Below, piece by piece: positions 46,305 to 59,331 of a stretch of DNA of 64,000 bases. Under the pieces are notes generated by a model. That model had not been told where the DNA came from. It did not search any database and saw only the letters and a list, made by a program, of their open reading frames with translations. Each line of letters starts with the position of its first letter. Within the stretch, counting starts at the first letter, position 1. The translations under genes and the position numbers were made by a program. This DNA is from Argentina anserina (taxonomy: Eukaryota > Streptophyta > Magnoliopsida > Rosales > Rosaceae): contig NC_065876.1 of the NCBI RefSeq assembly GCF_933775445.1, positions 3,286,001 through 3,350,000 on the forward strand. Direction: 5' to 3'.

Positions 46305-49300
46305 ATATGTTACTAATGCTAATGGTGAGGCCTTTCCTGTGTTAGGAAAGGGGTCAGTTCGTGTCACTTCCACTATTGTCCTACAAAATGTGCTATATGT
46401 ACCTGCTTTATCCCATCATTTGATATTTGTCCCACAGTTGAATGTTGAATCCAAATGTTCTGTGACCTTTTTTCCCATGTATGTGATTTTTCAGGATCTT
46501 CTCACTGGGGAGTTACTAGGTCGGGGGTACTTGAGGGGCAGACTGTTTCGTCTGGACCAGACATACGCAGGGGAGAAACCAGGAGCACAGCCACGAACCG
46601 CTTTAATGTCAACTTCTGACAGGCTAAGTGAAGTTTGGTTATGGCACCGACGCTTAGGGCATCCATCTTTTAGTGTTATGAAAAAATTCATGCCCTCTTT
46701 GTTTATTGGTGTGGATGAGTCAGTCTTACATTGTGAAACATGTGTTTTTGGCAAGAGTCATCGCTCAACCTATCTGCCTAGTATTTCAAATAAAAGTGTC
46801 GTTCCTTTTGAATTAATTCATTCTGATGTTTGGGGACCTTCAAAAGAACCCACAGTGTCTGGTATGCGATATTATGTGTCCTTTATTGATGATTGTACAC
46901 GTCTTACTTGGGTTGTTCTTCTTAAAACTAAGGATGAGGTTTTTCCGGCTTTTGAAGCCTTCCTTTCCGAAGTTCAAACACAGTACAATGCCAAAATTAA
47001 AGTTCTTCGCTCTGATAATGGGGGGGGAGTATGTCAACCGTGTCTTTCAGTCTTTCTTCAAAACACATGGGATTATCCACCAGAAAACGTGTCCTTATAC
47101 ACCTGAACAGAATGGGGTATCCGAAAGGAAAAATCGACATTTACTTGATATGGCTCGTTGTATTCTCTTTAGTGCCCATTGTCCTAAGGATCTATGGGGT
47201 GATGCTATCATCGCATCTACCCATCTCATTAATCGTCTTCCTTCTAGTGTCCTCCAAGGAAAAGTACCATTTGAGGTCTTAGCTTCTTATGTCTCTTTGT
47301 CTTCCTTTTATAATCTCCCTGCTCGTGTATTTGGTCGTGTTGCATTTGTCCATATCCCAAAGAGTCAAAGGTCAAGTAAGTTGGATGCCCGAGCGCTGAA
47401 ATGTGTGTTTGTTGGCTATGGGGGACATCAGAAAGGATACAAGTGCTATCACCCCCCCTACTGGGAAGTATTATGTCACTATGGATGTTACTTTCTTTGA
47501 GGACATGAGCTATTATACCTCTTCTGATACTGCTCTTCAGGGGGAGCATTCATATTTTGAAGAGCTGTATCATGGAGAGGGGGAGACAGGTCATTCAGTT
47601 GAGGTTACTGATGCACCAGTTTCACATGCACCAGCCACTCCAGAGGTTCAGGGACCGGAAGATGACAGACAGGCACCACTAGATGATTCTGGTGTGATTG
47701 CTTCAGAGATTCAGGTACCAGAAGCTGAAAGTGTTCCTGCCCCTCCTGCTTCACCTGCTGTTACTAGTACCCCTGACTCATGTCTCCCTGGTATAGAAGA
47801 TCTTCCATCTGAGGTTAGTAATTCCATTGGGGGTAATACTAGTGATGTTAATAGTAGGCAATATGTGTTACCAAACAGGTCTACTAGGGGTAAACCAGCA
47901 AAAAAGTATGAACCTACCCTCCAAGCCAAAGCTAAGTATCCTGTGGCAAATTTTGTGTCTACCCAAAGGTTGTCTAAGTCATATGAATCATTTGTGAATC
48001 AAATATCTGCTGTGTAAGTACCTAACAAAGTGCATGATGCGTTGGGAGATCCTAAGTGGATGAAAGCAATGGATGAGGAGATGGAAGCATTACAGAAGAA
48101 CAATACTTGGGAGCTTGTATCCCCACCACCTGGAAAGAAGGCAGTAGGATGTCGTTGGGTGTTTACAGTGAAGCATAACCCAGATGGGTCAGTGAGTCGG
48201 TATAAAGCACGCTTGGTGGCTAAGGGATTCACTCAGACATATGGCATTGATTATGATGAGACATTTGCACCAGTTGCAAAGATGAATACTATCCGGGTAT
48301 TGCTCTCTCTTGCTGCTAACTTAAACTGGCCTCTTAAACAGTTTGATGTCAAGAATGCTTTTCTTCATGGAGAACTTATGGAGGAAGTGTATATGGATCT
48401 TCCCCCTGGATATAAAACTACTCCTTCAGGTACCTTTGTGTGCAGATTGAGAAAATCTTTGTATGGTCTCAAACAATCACCTCGTGCTTGGTTTGGAAGA
48501 TTTTCTCAGTTCATGAGAAAGATTGGTTATAAGCAGAGTAACTCAGACCACACGTTATTTCTCCGACACCAACAAGGGAAGGTAACAGCTCTGATCATAT
48601 ATGTTGATGATATGGTTGTTACTGGTAATGATACTGTTGAGATGGATAGCTTGCAAAACCAGTTAGCCACAGAGTTTGAGATGAAGGACCTAGGTGCACT
48701 CAAGTACTTCTTGGGCATTGAGGTAACCAGGAGGAGTGAAGGCATCTATCTGTGTCAGAGGAAGTATATACTTGACCTATTACCAGAGACAGGTATGTTG
48801 GATTGTACTCCAATTGACACTCCTATTGAGCAAAATCACCGATTAGCAGAGTATCCTGACCAGGTACCTACCGACAAGCCTCGTTATCAGAGGTTAGTTG
48901 GACGTCTGATTTATTTGACACACACCAGACCTGATGTTGCATATGCAGTAAGTGTGGTGAGCCAGTTCATGCATAATCCCAGTGTGGATCACATGGATGC
49001 TGTTTTGAGGATTCTGAGATACTTGAAGTCCGCTCCTGGGAGAGGAGTAATATTTTCTAAACACAACAATGTCCTTGACGTTTGTGGTTTTACAGATGCA
49101 GACTGGGTTGGAAATATTACAGATAGAAGGTCTACATCAGGATATTTTACCTTTGTGGGAGGTAATCTTGTTACTTGGAAGAGTAAGAAGCAAAAGGTGG
49201 TGGCTCGGTCTAGTGCTGAAGCAGAATATAGAGGTATGGCTCATGGAGTGTGCGAGTTGTTATGGCTGAAGAATGTATTACGAGATTTGAGGGTTAAACC

Positions 49301-49559
49301 CAAGTGCGCCATGCAGTTATACTGTGACAACAAGGCAGCCATTGATATCTCACAGAATCCTGTGCAACATGATCGTACTAAGCATGTGGAGGTTGATCGT
49401 CACTTTATAAAGGAGAAACTAGATGCTAAAATTATTAGCTTTCTTTTTGTCCATACAGAAGAGCAACTTACAGATATACTCACAAAAAGAGTTTGTAAGA
49501 AGGCCTTCTATGACTCACTTGACAAGTTGGGCATGGTGGATGTGTATGCGCCAACTTGA
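46305..49559 (+). pseudogene. Copia-2 pol: partial protease, integrase, RT, RNase H (broken)
   Basis: Starts within the protease region at YVTNANGEAFPVLGKG, without the DSGAS active site present in Copia-1. Then come LWHRRLGHPSF, CETCVFGK, FIDDCTRLTW and the integrase SDNGG. There a run of eight G (seven in Copia-1) shifts the frame at about 47022. EQNGVSERKN follows in the new frame. A seven-C run near 47452-47458 (six expected) shifts it again. A TAA at 48015-48017 stands where Copia-1 has TCA. RT (FDVKNAFLHGEL, IYVDDM) and RNase H (FTDADWVGN, SSAEAEYRGM) are then open for 509 codons, ending VYAPT. The element is non-autonomous by at least four lesions. Confidence 0.9.
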
Positions 49560-49566
49560 GGGGGAG

Positions 49567-49760
49567 TGTTAGCGTGAGTCATATATATAGTTTAGGAATG
49601 TAAATTAAATTGTTATTACTTTCCTAGTCTAGATGTGTAGTACATGTGTAGTACATGTAGAGTTAGGGTTTGTACGTATTGTATCTCTATATATAGCCTC
49701 CACTGTGAGATGAATAATATATCAGAAAATTCGTTCTCTAAAACCTCCTTATATTTGACT
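49567..49760 (+). repeat. Copia-2 3' LTR
   Basis: 194 bp, differs from the 5' LTR at three positions. Confidence 0.92.
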
Positions 49761-49765
49761 GTGCC

Positions 49766-52023
49766 AATGCATCTATGAACACTACGAAGAGGAACATGGT
49801 CGATCAGCTTGTTTCATGAATATTACTGCCTGAGCTGTCTCTTTCCACGCAGCAAAATGCACTTGGATATTTATAGCCTCTTAACCTTAACTCCATCAAG
49901 TAACTGATGTATTGTATGACAAAACAAAAGATAGACTGTAATCTCCTAGAGAATGTATATATCTCATCAAACAATGTCTGGTATGATATGTTATAAACAG
50001 AAAACTCTAGATCAAGATAAAGAAGGGCAAAATCATCGAAAGTAATCCCCGAATTTTCGACAGCGCTATTGAAAAGATCACTGTAAAGGGTATCAGATCA
50101 TCAATCATTACTGATCTTTTTAACATAAGAAACTCCAACTCAATCGGTAATTAAGCAAGACTTACTAATCTGTAATAAGAATCGACTCCATTCTTGTATA
50201 TTATTACAGGTTGCTGCATGAAAAAATCGATGGACACGGTCACAGAAGCAGTCAAGCAAGAATATTTCCATCGAGAACTGGAAGACAATTGGCATTTGAT
50301 TATTGGTATTTTTGTTATGTTCTTTGTGGATCGTGAAGAAGAGAAGAGAAAGGGAGTAAGAAAACGAGGGAGGCAATGGCAGAAGGTGAAATCAGAAGAT
50401 GATCCCTACAAACCCCACAACCCTAGGACCACCACCCCACTAACATCTCTAATTCTCTATTCCGTTTTTTTTTTAAGTGTTACATTTCCCGAGGTAGGAC
50501 CAACCACTGGCCCACCAAACACCTCACTCCGACCCGGAATATTCTCTGCCCAAATATCCGGGCTCCTCCCGCCGATGACCACCATTTCTATTGGCCACCA
50601 TGTACAGCGTTCAGTCTTCCTTCTCGAGCTTACTCGTTACGTATATAGATTATAGAGGCATAGAGCAATGTTTCGTTATTCCTCGATCTCCATTGTTTAT
50701 AGATCGAGGAGGTTGCATGATATTATGTTTTTAAAGAAGTAATCATGGGGAAAGGCATTCTCGTTGCCGCTATATTGTTTAGTAGGCTTGTGGTGATTCT
50801 TTTGAGTTTAGATAGGGATGTTGTATTTTTTTTTCTGGATTTTGATGCCGACCTTCTCGTGAGTTGTTGCCTTTTGCTCTTCATTTCTTTTGAATCTTCG
50901 ATGAAAATAGAGACTCGGAACATTTTCAGACCCCATTATCATAGAGATTCTATGATAGTTTTATAGCAATTTCTACGTATGTTTAGTTTCAAACTTGATG
51001 TTTGTTATCAACGGCTTCAGACAGAAGGAACACAATCAAAAATGAATTATTGGATGAATAGTTGAATACTTTGTTCTAATACCTAAATCGTAAAAAAAAA
51101 AAGAAGTATGGACTAATCAAATTCTCAGAGAGGTGAATAATAACAATTAATCACAGAATGCTCTAAATCTCTAATGCACTTTGATTGGTCTTCCAAGCAA
51201 TCCGCAAATTGATACGACTCCTCAATACCTCATTTTCTTCTGGCTAATTAAGTTCATAATATTGCCTTCTTAATACCCAGATTCCTAACCCCAACCATGA
51301 TCCAAAATATATCCAAAACAATAAACACGCAATATACAAGAGTTAATTGCAATTTGAACAAAAAAAATCCCTAATAATCATGCAATAAAACCCTTAGATT
51401 AGCATCTTCATTTTCTCACCTCGATCCCCTTATCACGAAAACTTAAACATCTCATGCGATGTGACAGTTCCTTACGAGAAAATCAACCATATTCACTGGG
51501 AATAGCCGGTAAACCAACCGAAAGGCATTTGGGCGGACCAATGGGACCAGTCCTGACAAGTCCCACCAAGTTTTTTTTAACAAGACAAAGATATCACCAC
51601 ACAGTAATTTAATTCTCAAGATCTCAGTGTGTTGTTTTGTGTTACCCTTTAACTTTGGAGTTTTTCATTTTCGTTTTCATTTCCACCTTTTTCATTTTCC
51701 AGTGTTCATAATTTTCTTTGAGGCTGCTCTCATAAAGACTATAATACAATCACATTTATAGAGAAGCAAAATAGGGAAAAGGAAGAAAGGAAAAGCAAAA
51801 CAAGACCAAAGTTACCAAGCAAAACAACACTACCCTAGCTCCTCTAGTCATCTCTCTCTATATATTAGCATTTGTTTTTAATCTCAAACTCTCTAAGTTT
51901 CCAAATTTCCCACAAAACCCAAGCTTTAGTTTGGTTTTTTGCTTTCAGATTCTTCCAACTGTCTCATACGTACCCTTCCCTTGTTTTGTTGCAACAACAG
52001 AAGACAAGTAGTTTTGTTCTTGA
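49766..52023. other. Intergenic and promoter of bHLH gene
   Basis: No supported gene. A 153-codon open frame at 50194-50655 overlaps opposite-strand frames and has no domain. The right 200 bp are CT-rich and pyrimidine-rich, and probably hold the transcription start and leader. Confidence 0.45.
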
Positions 52024-52149
52024 CCATTAAGGTTGGAACGAAGAGGAGAGTTCTCAGTTGGGGTTTTGTTGGTGTTGACTGAGTTCAGCTGCCTGGTTGA
52101 CTCGGACCCGGGTTGTTTTGTATGGGTTTGGGTTGGTGAAGTCTGGGAT
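52024..52149 (+). promoter_or_regulatory. Upstream open frame(s) in the bHLH leader
   Basis: Two frames precede the main ATG. One is an AUG-started five-codon uORF, MGLGW, at 52122-52139. The other is a 42-codon frame without an AUG (52024-52149) ending VWVGEVWD and TAA, 10 bases before the main ATG. Arabidopsis relatives of this bHLH group are reported to carry a conserved peptide uORF. Whether this frame corresponds to it is untested. Confidence 0.35.
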
Positions 52150-52159
52150 TAACAGTGAA

Positions 52160-55100
52160 ATGGGTGAAGCTGAGAAAGGTTCAGCGATTAAAGAGAGGCT
52201 TAAGGGTCTTTGTGTTTGCAATGGGTGGTCTTACGGGGTTTTGTGGCGTTTTGATCAGAGAAATTCCATGTAAAGTTTCTTCCTCTTTTGTTTTCTACTT
52301 GTTGATTTTCATTTTGTTGCCTGTGTTTTGTTCTTGTTGAAATTGGGCACCCTTTTGTGCTTTTAATGCATGTGAAGGTTCACAAAAATCTAAGCTTTTA
52401 GTTCTTAATGCATGGAAATGTTTAAAATGGTAAAAAAGGTTGTTTCTTGTTCTTATTTTCCTCTCTCAAGGTTGATAATTTTTTTTCCATGCTAACTATA
52501 TTACATTTTGTACATGTGAGATTAAGCCTCTATTTGAGTTCAAGATTTGGTATTTGAGATTTCCAATCTGACATTAGTTTGGGGTCTTGCTCATCATAAA
52601 TTCTGGGTTTGCAATGCTTTAGGTTGTTGAAAATGGGAGAAGCCTATTATGAAGAGCACATGGGAACAGTGATTGAAAATATGCTTCCACAGCTCCACAT
52701 GCTTGGAGAAGGGTAAGCCCAAAATTCCATTTTCAGTTTCTCACTTTTGAAATTCCATTACATTGTTTATCTTTTTCCCCTGTCATAAAATTTTTGGGGT
52801 TGAATTCAAGATTTTCCTCAACACAAGCATTAAAAAGTTCTAATAGGGGTGATTTTGTTGTTGTCTGAAACAGCGTTATTGGTCAAACTGCTTTCACCGG
52901 GAAGGACCAATGGATGCACTCAGATACCTACAATGCACAGTGGAATTCATGCAATCCCATCGAAAGTTGTCGAGATTTGTTTCAGGTAGGACGATAAAAT
53001 TCTTGTTGAGTTGCCATTTTGCTTCTCAACAGCTGTTAGCTACTTGCGGTTTACTTGTTTACTTATCTGGATATGACTTCTCATTTTGCAGGATGATTCC
53101 GAGTTCCGTTGCCAATTTTCCTCTGGTGTAAAGGTACTATCATTTCCTTTTAGTTCTCTGTTACTTTTTCTTTTCCGGAGATAAGCATGACTAATTGAGA
53201 TTTATGAGAAAGCTTATGGAATCTTAAATTTAGAGCTATGTTTGTTGTGTACCTTTTATCATACAACCAAAAGTTATATTTGCTGATACATAAATTTAAT
53301 TTACAGACAATTGCAACAGTCTCTGTGGAAGCAGGAGTAATTCAGTTTGGATCGACTGATAAGGTAGTCTAATGAAAGCATCTAGCTTTATACATATTTT
53401 CTTAACTTGGTTATGTCGACATTTTTATGATCAAAAGTAGTGAACATGATTGAGTCTATAATGTGATAGTTTATGTAAGAGTTGTAGCTAACAACCTAAG
53501 GTATTACTTTTTTGTCAGATTATGGAGAGGCTGGAGTTTTTAGACGAAACAAAAAGGGTGTTCCGGGAGATCAAAAATCTTCGTGGGCCTATTCCTCTTC
53601 CAAGTGCAGCCTCTTGTTTGAACAATGAATCCAATGATCTGAATGACTTGTTTGCTTCCTTAATTTCATCTGCAAACTTTCATGGAGACATTGCCAACAT
53701 ACTAGGTGATAAATCTAAAGATATAGGAGGAAATTGTTTATCTGCAATGAATTTACAGCCTACGGCATCTGGTGCCTTAGGCTCAGCTGGTAAAACCCCG
53801 TGGTTTAGTACTGAATCTTCTTCATTGGACTCATATGACCCACATTTGGCATCTGATATAGGGGTTCAGGATTTTCTTAAGACTTGCAGAAACACGGCTC
53901 AAGACTCAACTCTCAATCTAGGCAACTGTGGATATCAGATGGATGATCAGCATTACCTACAGGGATACCCTGTAGAGTTTAACCGAGCTGATTGTATTAC
54001 AGATGTTTCCAAATCATTCACGGATGATCTTTCTCAGTGGTTTGCCGCTTCACCAGTACAGAACTTCAATGGCATGGCAAACACAATAAATGGTGATCTG
54101 TCACGAGTGTTTGAAAGTCCTACAGTGTCATCTAGTCTGCTTAAAGGTGATACCTGTATCAACCTACCAATTGTGCAACCTGCGACTTCTATGCAAAGTT
54201 CCATCACAAATGCTTTCAGTGCTGATGCTCATGAGAAAGGTATTGTCATTCAGAGTTCTGGAAATGATTTGTTTCATGGTTTGGGAACAGATTTCGGGTG
54301 TGGTCAAGCCAGTGAGTGCTGGGAAGATAGTATAATGCCAGTCGTCAGTGGTGACTGCATGGCTGCCAGTACTGATTTGACCAAAGAGCCAGAAGTTGGT
54401 GCTGCGGCTGGCCCCAGGAGAGGGTTATTCTCGGAATTAGGACTTGAAGAGCTTTTGAATGGTATGAATAGTACTTCCAGCTCTGTGACTAAATGTAGTC
54501 CAGCAGACCAATCTTCCACCAGGAAAAGGAAATTAGAAAGTTCATCTGCAGGTGGTACTCAGGTACAGGTAGCAAGGTTTGCCGGTTCTGGAGGGAGCAT
54601 GCATTTGACGGGACCTTTGTATAACTTAGACAAGACAAACTTTCTTGTACCAAAGAAAGAGGTTCTCCCGAAATCACAAGTGAGCATATGGATTGATGAT
54701 AGCTATAGTGTCAATGCTAGAAGTATGGCTCAAGCAAACCCACAAAAGGCTGAGGATCACACAAAGACCGCCAAGAAGAGGGCAAAGCCTGGAGAGAGTA
54801 CTCGACCAAGGCCCAAGGATCGTCAGCAGATCCAAGACCGTATGAAAGACTTGAGGGGCATGATTCCCAATGGTGGAAAGGTACTTACTTCTTTAAGTTG
54901 CTTTCAGTGGATAACAAAATGGGAAGGATGATATATTCTCGTATTATACAATTTGTTTCTAAAATTATAGTTTGACATTCAAACGTGTTGTTAATGAAGC
55001 AGTGTAGCATTGATGCTTTGCTGGACCGCACTGTCAAGTACATGATTTTCTTGCAAGGTGTGACGAAACATGCTGATAAGCTTAAACAACCTCATGAGTC

Positions 55101-55855
55101 AAAGGTTAGTCAATTTGGTTATTACTGTTATATGCAGGATGAGCCGGAACAAATCTTATGTATGATGTTTCTGAAGTTTGAACACATGTAACACTAATTT
55201 GTGTATCATATTGTAGTTGACTGGAAAAAAAAATGGTGTGGTTCTAAAAGATCACAGCAGTACATCTGGTGGTAACAATACTTGGGCATTAGCAGTTGAG
55301 GGTCAAAATGTTGTTTGCCCTATACTTGTGGAGGACCTTAGTACACCAGGCCAAATGCTTATTGAGGTATGTCAAAGATGTATGGAAAAACGTTTTCTTC
55401 AAGAGTTTTTGACAACCTTTATGTTCAGTCCCTCCTGACTGCAATATTTATTTTCTGTTGCAGATCCTCTGTGAAGAGCGTGGTTTCTTTCTTGAGCTTG
55501 CAGACGAAATCCGTGGCTTTGGGTTGAATATCTTGAAGGGGGTGATGGAGAGCCGAGAGGATAAGATATGGGCTCGCTTTATTGTTGAGGTGAGGCTCCC
55601 TAATAAAAATATGTGTTACTCATGTTTTCTCCTCTATTGTTCATGTTAGGACACTGATCTTATATTTTGTTACAGGCAACTAGGCATGTAACCAGGATAG
55701 AAATATTTTGGTCCCTTGTCCGGCTTCTTCAGCAAAGTGGTACCAGTGTGGTTGATCCAACCATTCGCCCCAACAATGTAGTAGACACCGGATTTCCTCC
55801 TGTATTGGATAGTTTCCAGCCATGTAGTTTCCCTCCTCCAATCAGCTTGACATGA
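52160..55855 (+). CDS. LHW/EMB1444-type atypical bHLH transcription factor
   Basis: Ten exons: 52160-52269, 52623-52712, 52874-52985, 53092-53133, 53307-53363, 53519-54880, 55003-55104, 55217-55366, 55464-55589, 55676-55855. GT-AG introns, continuous phase, 776 residues. The N-terminal bHLH-MYC_N region (about 1-150) has CVCNGWSYGVLWRFD, VIGQTAFTGKDQW and TIATVSVEAGVIQFGS. A long Ser/Asn-rich middle is coded by the large exon 6. The bHLH (about 565-625) reads RPRPKDRQQIQDRMKDLRGMIP and then CSIDALLDRTVKYMIFLQ. The basic part lacks the usual E-box contact set, as is known for LHW relatives, which act as dimers with TMO5-type partners in vascular development. The C-terminal ACT-like part has EILCEERGFFLELADEIRGFGLNILKG. 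The start is the ATG whose frame joins exon 2 as NSMLLKMGEAYYEEHMG. Confidence 0.9.
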
Positions 55856-56287
55856 GATTTCAGACACTTTTGATTTCTGCTGGAATACCTTGAGCGTTAC
55901 TGTCAAGGGTATGCAATGATAGGTGTTTTGGTAATGGAAAATGTGATTGGCCACCATCCCATCGCCGATTGCCTTGGAAGTAGTTGTGAGGTGTGCATAA
56001 TGTTAAGAAAAGAGAGATTAGGATGTGATGTGCCTTCAAAAATTGTTGGTGCTGTTTTTGCGAGTTAGTTACCAATTAGGAAAGGCTGTGTAAGGCACAG
56101 AACCATGATCATATGTCAAGACATGGTGAACTAGAGTCTGTGCGGTCTGTTTTAGTAGTTGGGATTTCTTGTTTATATCTTCATCCAGAATTAAAAGAAA
56201 AACCCAGTAGTAGGCTGATCACTGATTTGTTTTCGTGGCCTTTCTGTTGTGGCTTAATATCATTACAGTATGAACTACTGATGAAAT

Positions 56288-56324
<37 letters not shown>

Positions 56325-59300
56325 ATGCAAATAAGGATCCACAACACATGTTCTCCTGGGGAGAAAGGACCTGAATGTCATTGACGAGAACATCAGTCTT
56401 AAATTTTCACCAGAATGAATAAAATCTTCACTATATGTCAATCTTGTTTTCCTCATACTTTTGGAGGACACTGAATATAACTTGATGAACACAGGTTAAG
56501 TTTATGCATAAAGTGATACCAGCCCGGTAATCTCAACTTTTTCTCTTTTTTTCTTTGAGAATATCCCAGTTATCTTAACTGCACATGTATTCCCACTCTT
56601 CCTCTTGCTTGGCTCACATATCTATTTGATCTTTGATCAATAGCAGAGCTTTCATCTCTTCCAAACAATGACTGTTCGATTTGATACAGTAGTACTTGCT
56701 TTAAATTTGTTGTTTTTACATTGGAGAAATATTTTTTTTGTTTTGTTTCTGTTTTCTGTTGGATATCTTTGGATTTGTGTATGCATATACTGTTACTGTA
56801 TAGAAGTCATTAATCATCAGGCACTAGGATTATCATATGCTTAGATTTTTATTTATTTTTAGGTACACATGTGGCGAATGCACAGGTGACAATTAGGCTG
56901 GTTAACTGTTATCTCCATGATTTAATTTCACAGAGGGTTTATGTGGCCAAAAATTTAAACTACAGACGTTCTTTTGTGTTAATAATTTAGTATTTAGGAT
57001 TCCTCTGAGTTGCACAACTGATCCTAAGGTTGAAATATAGTAACATTAATGCAACAGAAGAGTATAAGCTGAGGGTTTGTGTTTAGTCTAGTACATGTTT
57101 TGATCAGCTTTCGGTAATTGGTGCTAATACATCTAAAATGTTATTTGAGAATGTATGATAATCAATCTGATATTATTGTGGAGTAGTAGCTTTTTGGTGA
57201 TAGCTGAAATTGCCTTTCAACTCGATCAGTGCATGCAGCTGTGGAAAGGCTCTTCAAGCTTGTGGAGGAGATACGTGTTTTTTCCATTCAATTATTCAAA
57301 GTGATATCAGCCAAGTTTCAACTGTAATGCTCAACTTAATAATATACACCTTTATATTGATCATATTCCTGACCTAATTTTCTTATATTTCAAGGATATT
57401 TCCAAATTTATATAGGCCATATTGGGTACTCCACTAGGTCTCCACTATTCACTATTGTTTTGGCTAAAGATTTAGTATTGTCTCTCTCTACAATTTGCCC
57501 TATCTTTGTGAAACAGCTGTGGAGTAACTTCGGAAATGAGAATAAGATTGACCTTAAAAAAAAGGAAGATAAAAGACTTTGGGTCATGCACAAAGGAGAA
57601 AAGGGAAAATAAATTTGCCGCCTATCTTAATTTGCTCAAGATGTACCCACATCTCAAATTAAATGATATGTGTCTATTTTTAACTTTGGATTAACTATGT
57701 TATCAATATAAATCTAAGATAATTAAATTCTAAGAAATTAGATATATTAATATTAAGTTAAACTGAACCCTTTTAAAATTTGTTGTTTTAATTTCAGTTC
57801 TATAAAATCAACATTAACCCAGATGAACAGTTTCACATCCTCTTGAATTCTTCTATCTTCTCTCCTTAATCTCATCGTCATTAGTGGCCATACATGGAGA
57901 GCCCAGAGCTACAATTAGCTATAATTCGTTCATGTTTAGCCACAATTTTTTACTCTAGGTTTAGATTTCATGCGAGCCTGCTACTTATTCTTCTTGATAT
58001 TACCCATGACTTTCACAATTTACAAATATAGAAGCTTGAAAGTGAAGACAAGTAAACAACCAGTCAACCACGGTGGTACCAAGATTTGATTAAACCGTTC
58101 ATCTGGGTTCATTCACTTCGGTAGATGCAGAATGAAATTTTCTTTTGATTGAAATCCAAAAATGAGTTTGGGTTGAATTTGTTGAAAAAGAAAATGAGAA
58201 AAAATCTGAGTTAATGTTAAAATTAATTGAATTATAGTTATATTTTGTTAAATTTGTTTTCTTGACTATGGTTAAACCATAGTTAGAAAAAAAGACACAT
58301 ATCATTTAATTTGAGAGGTGGGCAAGGGTGGACACATTAGGAGTGGATGACAAATTTACTTCCTTTATAAGAAAAGGACAAGTTAATTCGAAGACTACTG
58401 TTTTTTTCCTAAAAGGACTTGGGAACAGATTTTTCTTTTACAGCTGAATAGAAAAACCAAAGAGCCATGAGGGATGCCCATGCAATTAGTTGGGAAGCAA
58501 AGGACCTCTCTTATATAACTTCAAAAAAAAAAAGGACTTCTCTTATATTGTATATACCATAATACTTGTGGAATAATATTAGAAATTGCATTTCATGAGT
58601 GGTGCTTCCTAATTGTCTTATCATCTGATCACATGAACAAAAAACAAATGTATCAGTATACATTTATTTAGACCTATTTGTTCATAGTGCGCTGATGTTC
58701 TCCCTAAAAATTGTAGGACACATTATGTCAGCTGTTGCTGAAGTTTGGTAGTAGGTCATCAAGATTTAGTTTAGGTCATTAAGACTCTTTTCTCATTGTT
58801 GGGCATCAAGCAAATGATAATGCTTATGTTACAATTTATCTGAGAAACCAATTACTCATACAGCTAGCAGTTTTCTAAGTACATCTGGTGACTTTCCACT
58901 ACCCAGATCCCATCTAGCCTGATGTTAAGCTTATACCAACTAAAATAACTTCGATAAGGTTAGTTATCAGATATCATTTAGACTGTACTTTGGCTTTTTA
59001 CTTCTGAAGTGAAAAGGACTGATTATTAATGATGGTTAAGTTTGTTTTGAACTCTGAGATGAAATGCACATATTACCAGCTTTGAGGGTTAAACTTTGAA
59101 ACTTCTAGATTTCTCATGTGTCCAACAAAGGAAGTCATTCATCTCTAGCCTATGACATTGCCTTTTCATGGAGATTTGTTTATTACAAACCAATATGAGG
59201 CATCAGAAATCCACTACATATATATATATACCTCAATAGTCACTCAGCTTTCCTCACCAAAGCTTAACCATTGCTTTGAGTTCCATTTCAACTTAGAAGT

Positions 59301-59331
59301 TGGCAATCACTTATTTTTGTTACGGCCACAA
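55856..59331. other. Intergenic between bHLH and ALMT genes
   Basis: Bears the bHLH 3' UTR, a (CT)n tract and AT-rich DNA. No gene, RNA or mobile element was recognised. Confidence 0.5.
56289..56321 (+). repeat. (CT)n microsatellite
   Basis: About 16 CT units downstream of the bHLH gene. Confidence 0.9.

Larger units (their letters stand above)
45867..49760 (+). mobile_element. Copia-2, Ty1/Copia LTR retrotransposon
   Basis: A 3894-bp element with 194-bp LTRs differing at only three sites (about 98.5% identity), so recent. The PBS TGGTATCAGAGC at 46061 abuts the LTR. GAGGGGGAG precedes the 3' LTR. Flanks are GTGAC and GTGCC, a target duplication with one mismatch. Pol is closely similar to Copia-1 along its length, so they belong to one family, but the LTRs share little. 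Gag and the front of protease are missing. The rest of pol is broken. Confidence 0.93.

Noticed and set aside
50194..50655. 153-codon open frame upstream of the bHLH gene
   Set aside because: No recognisable domain, and overlapping frames on the other strand. Composition is not clearly coding.
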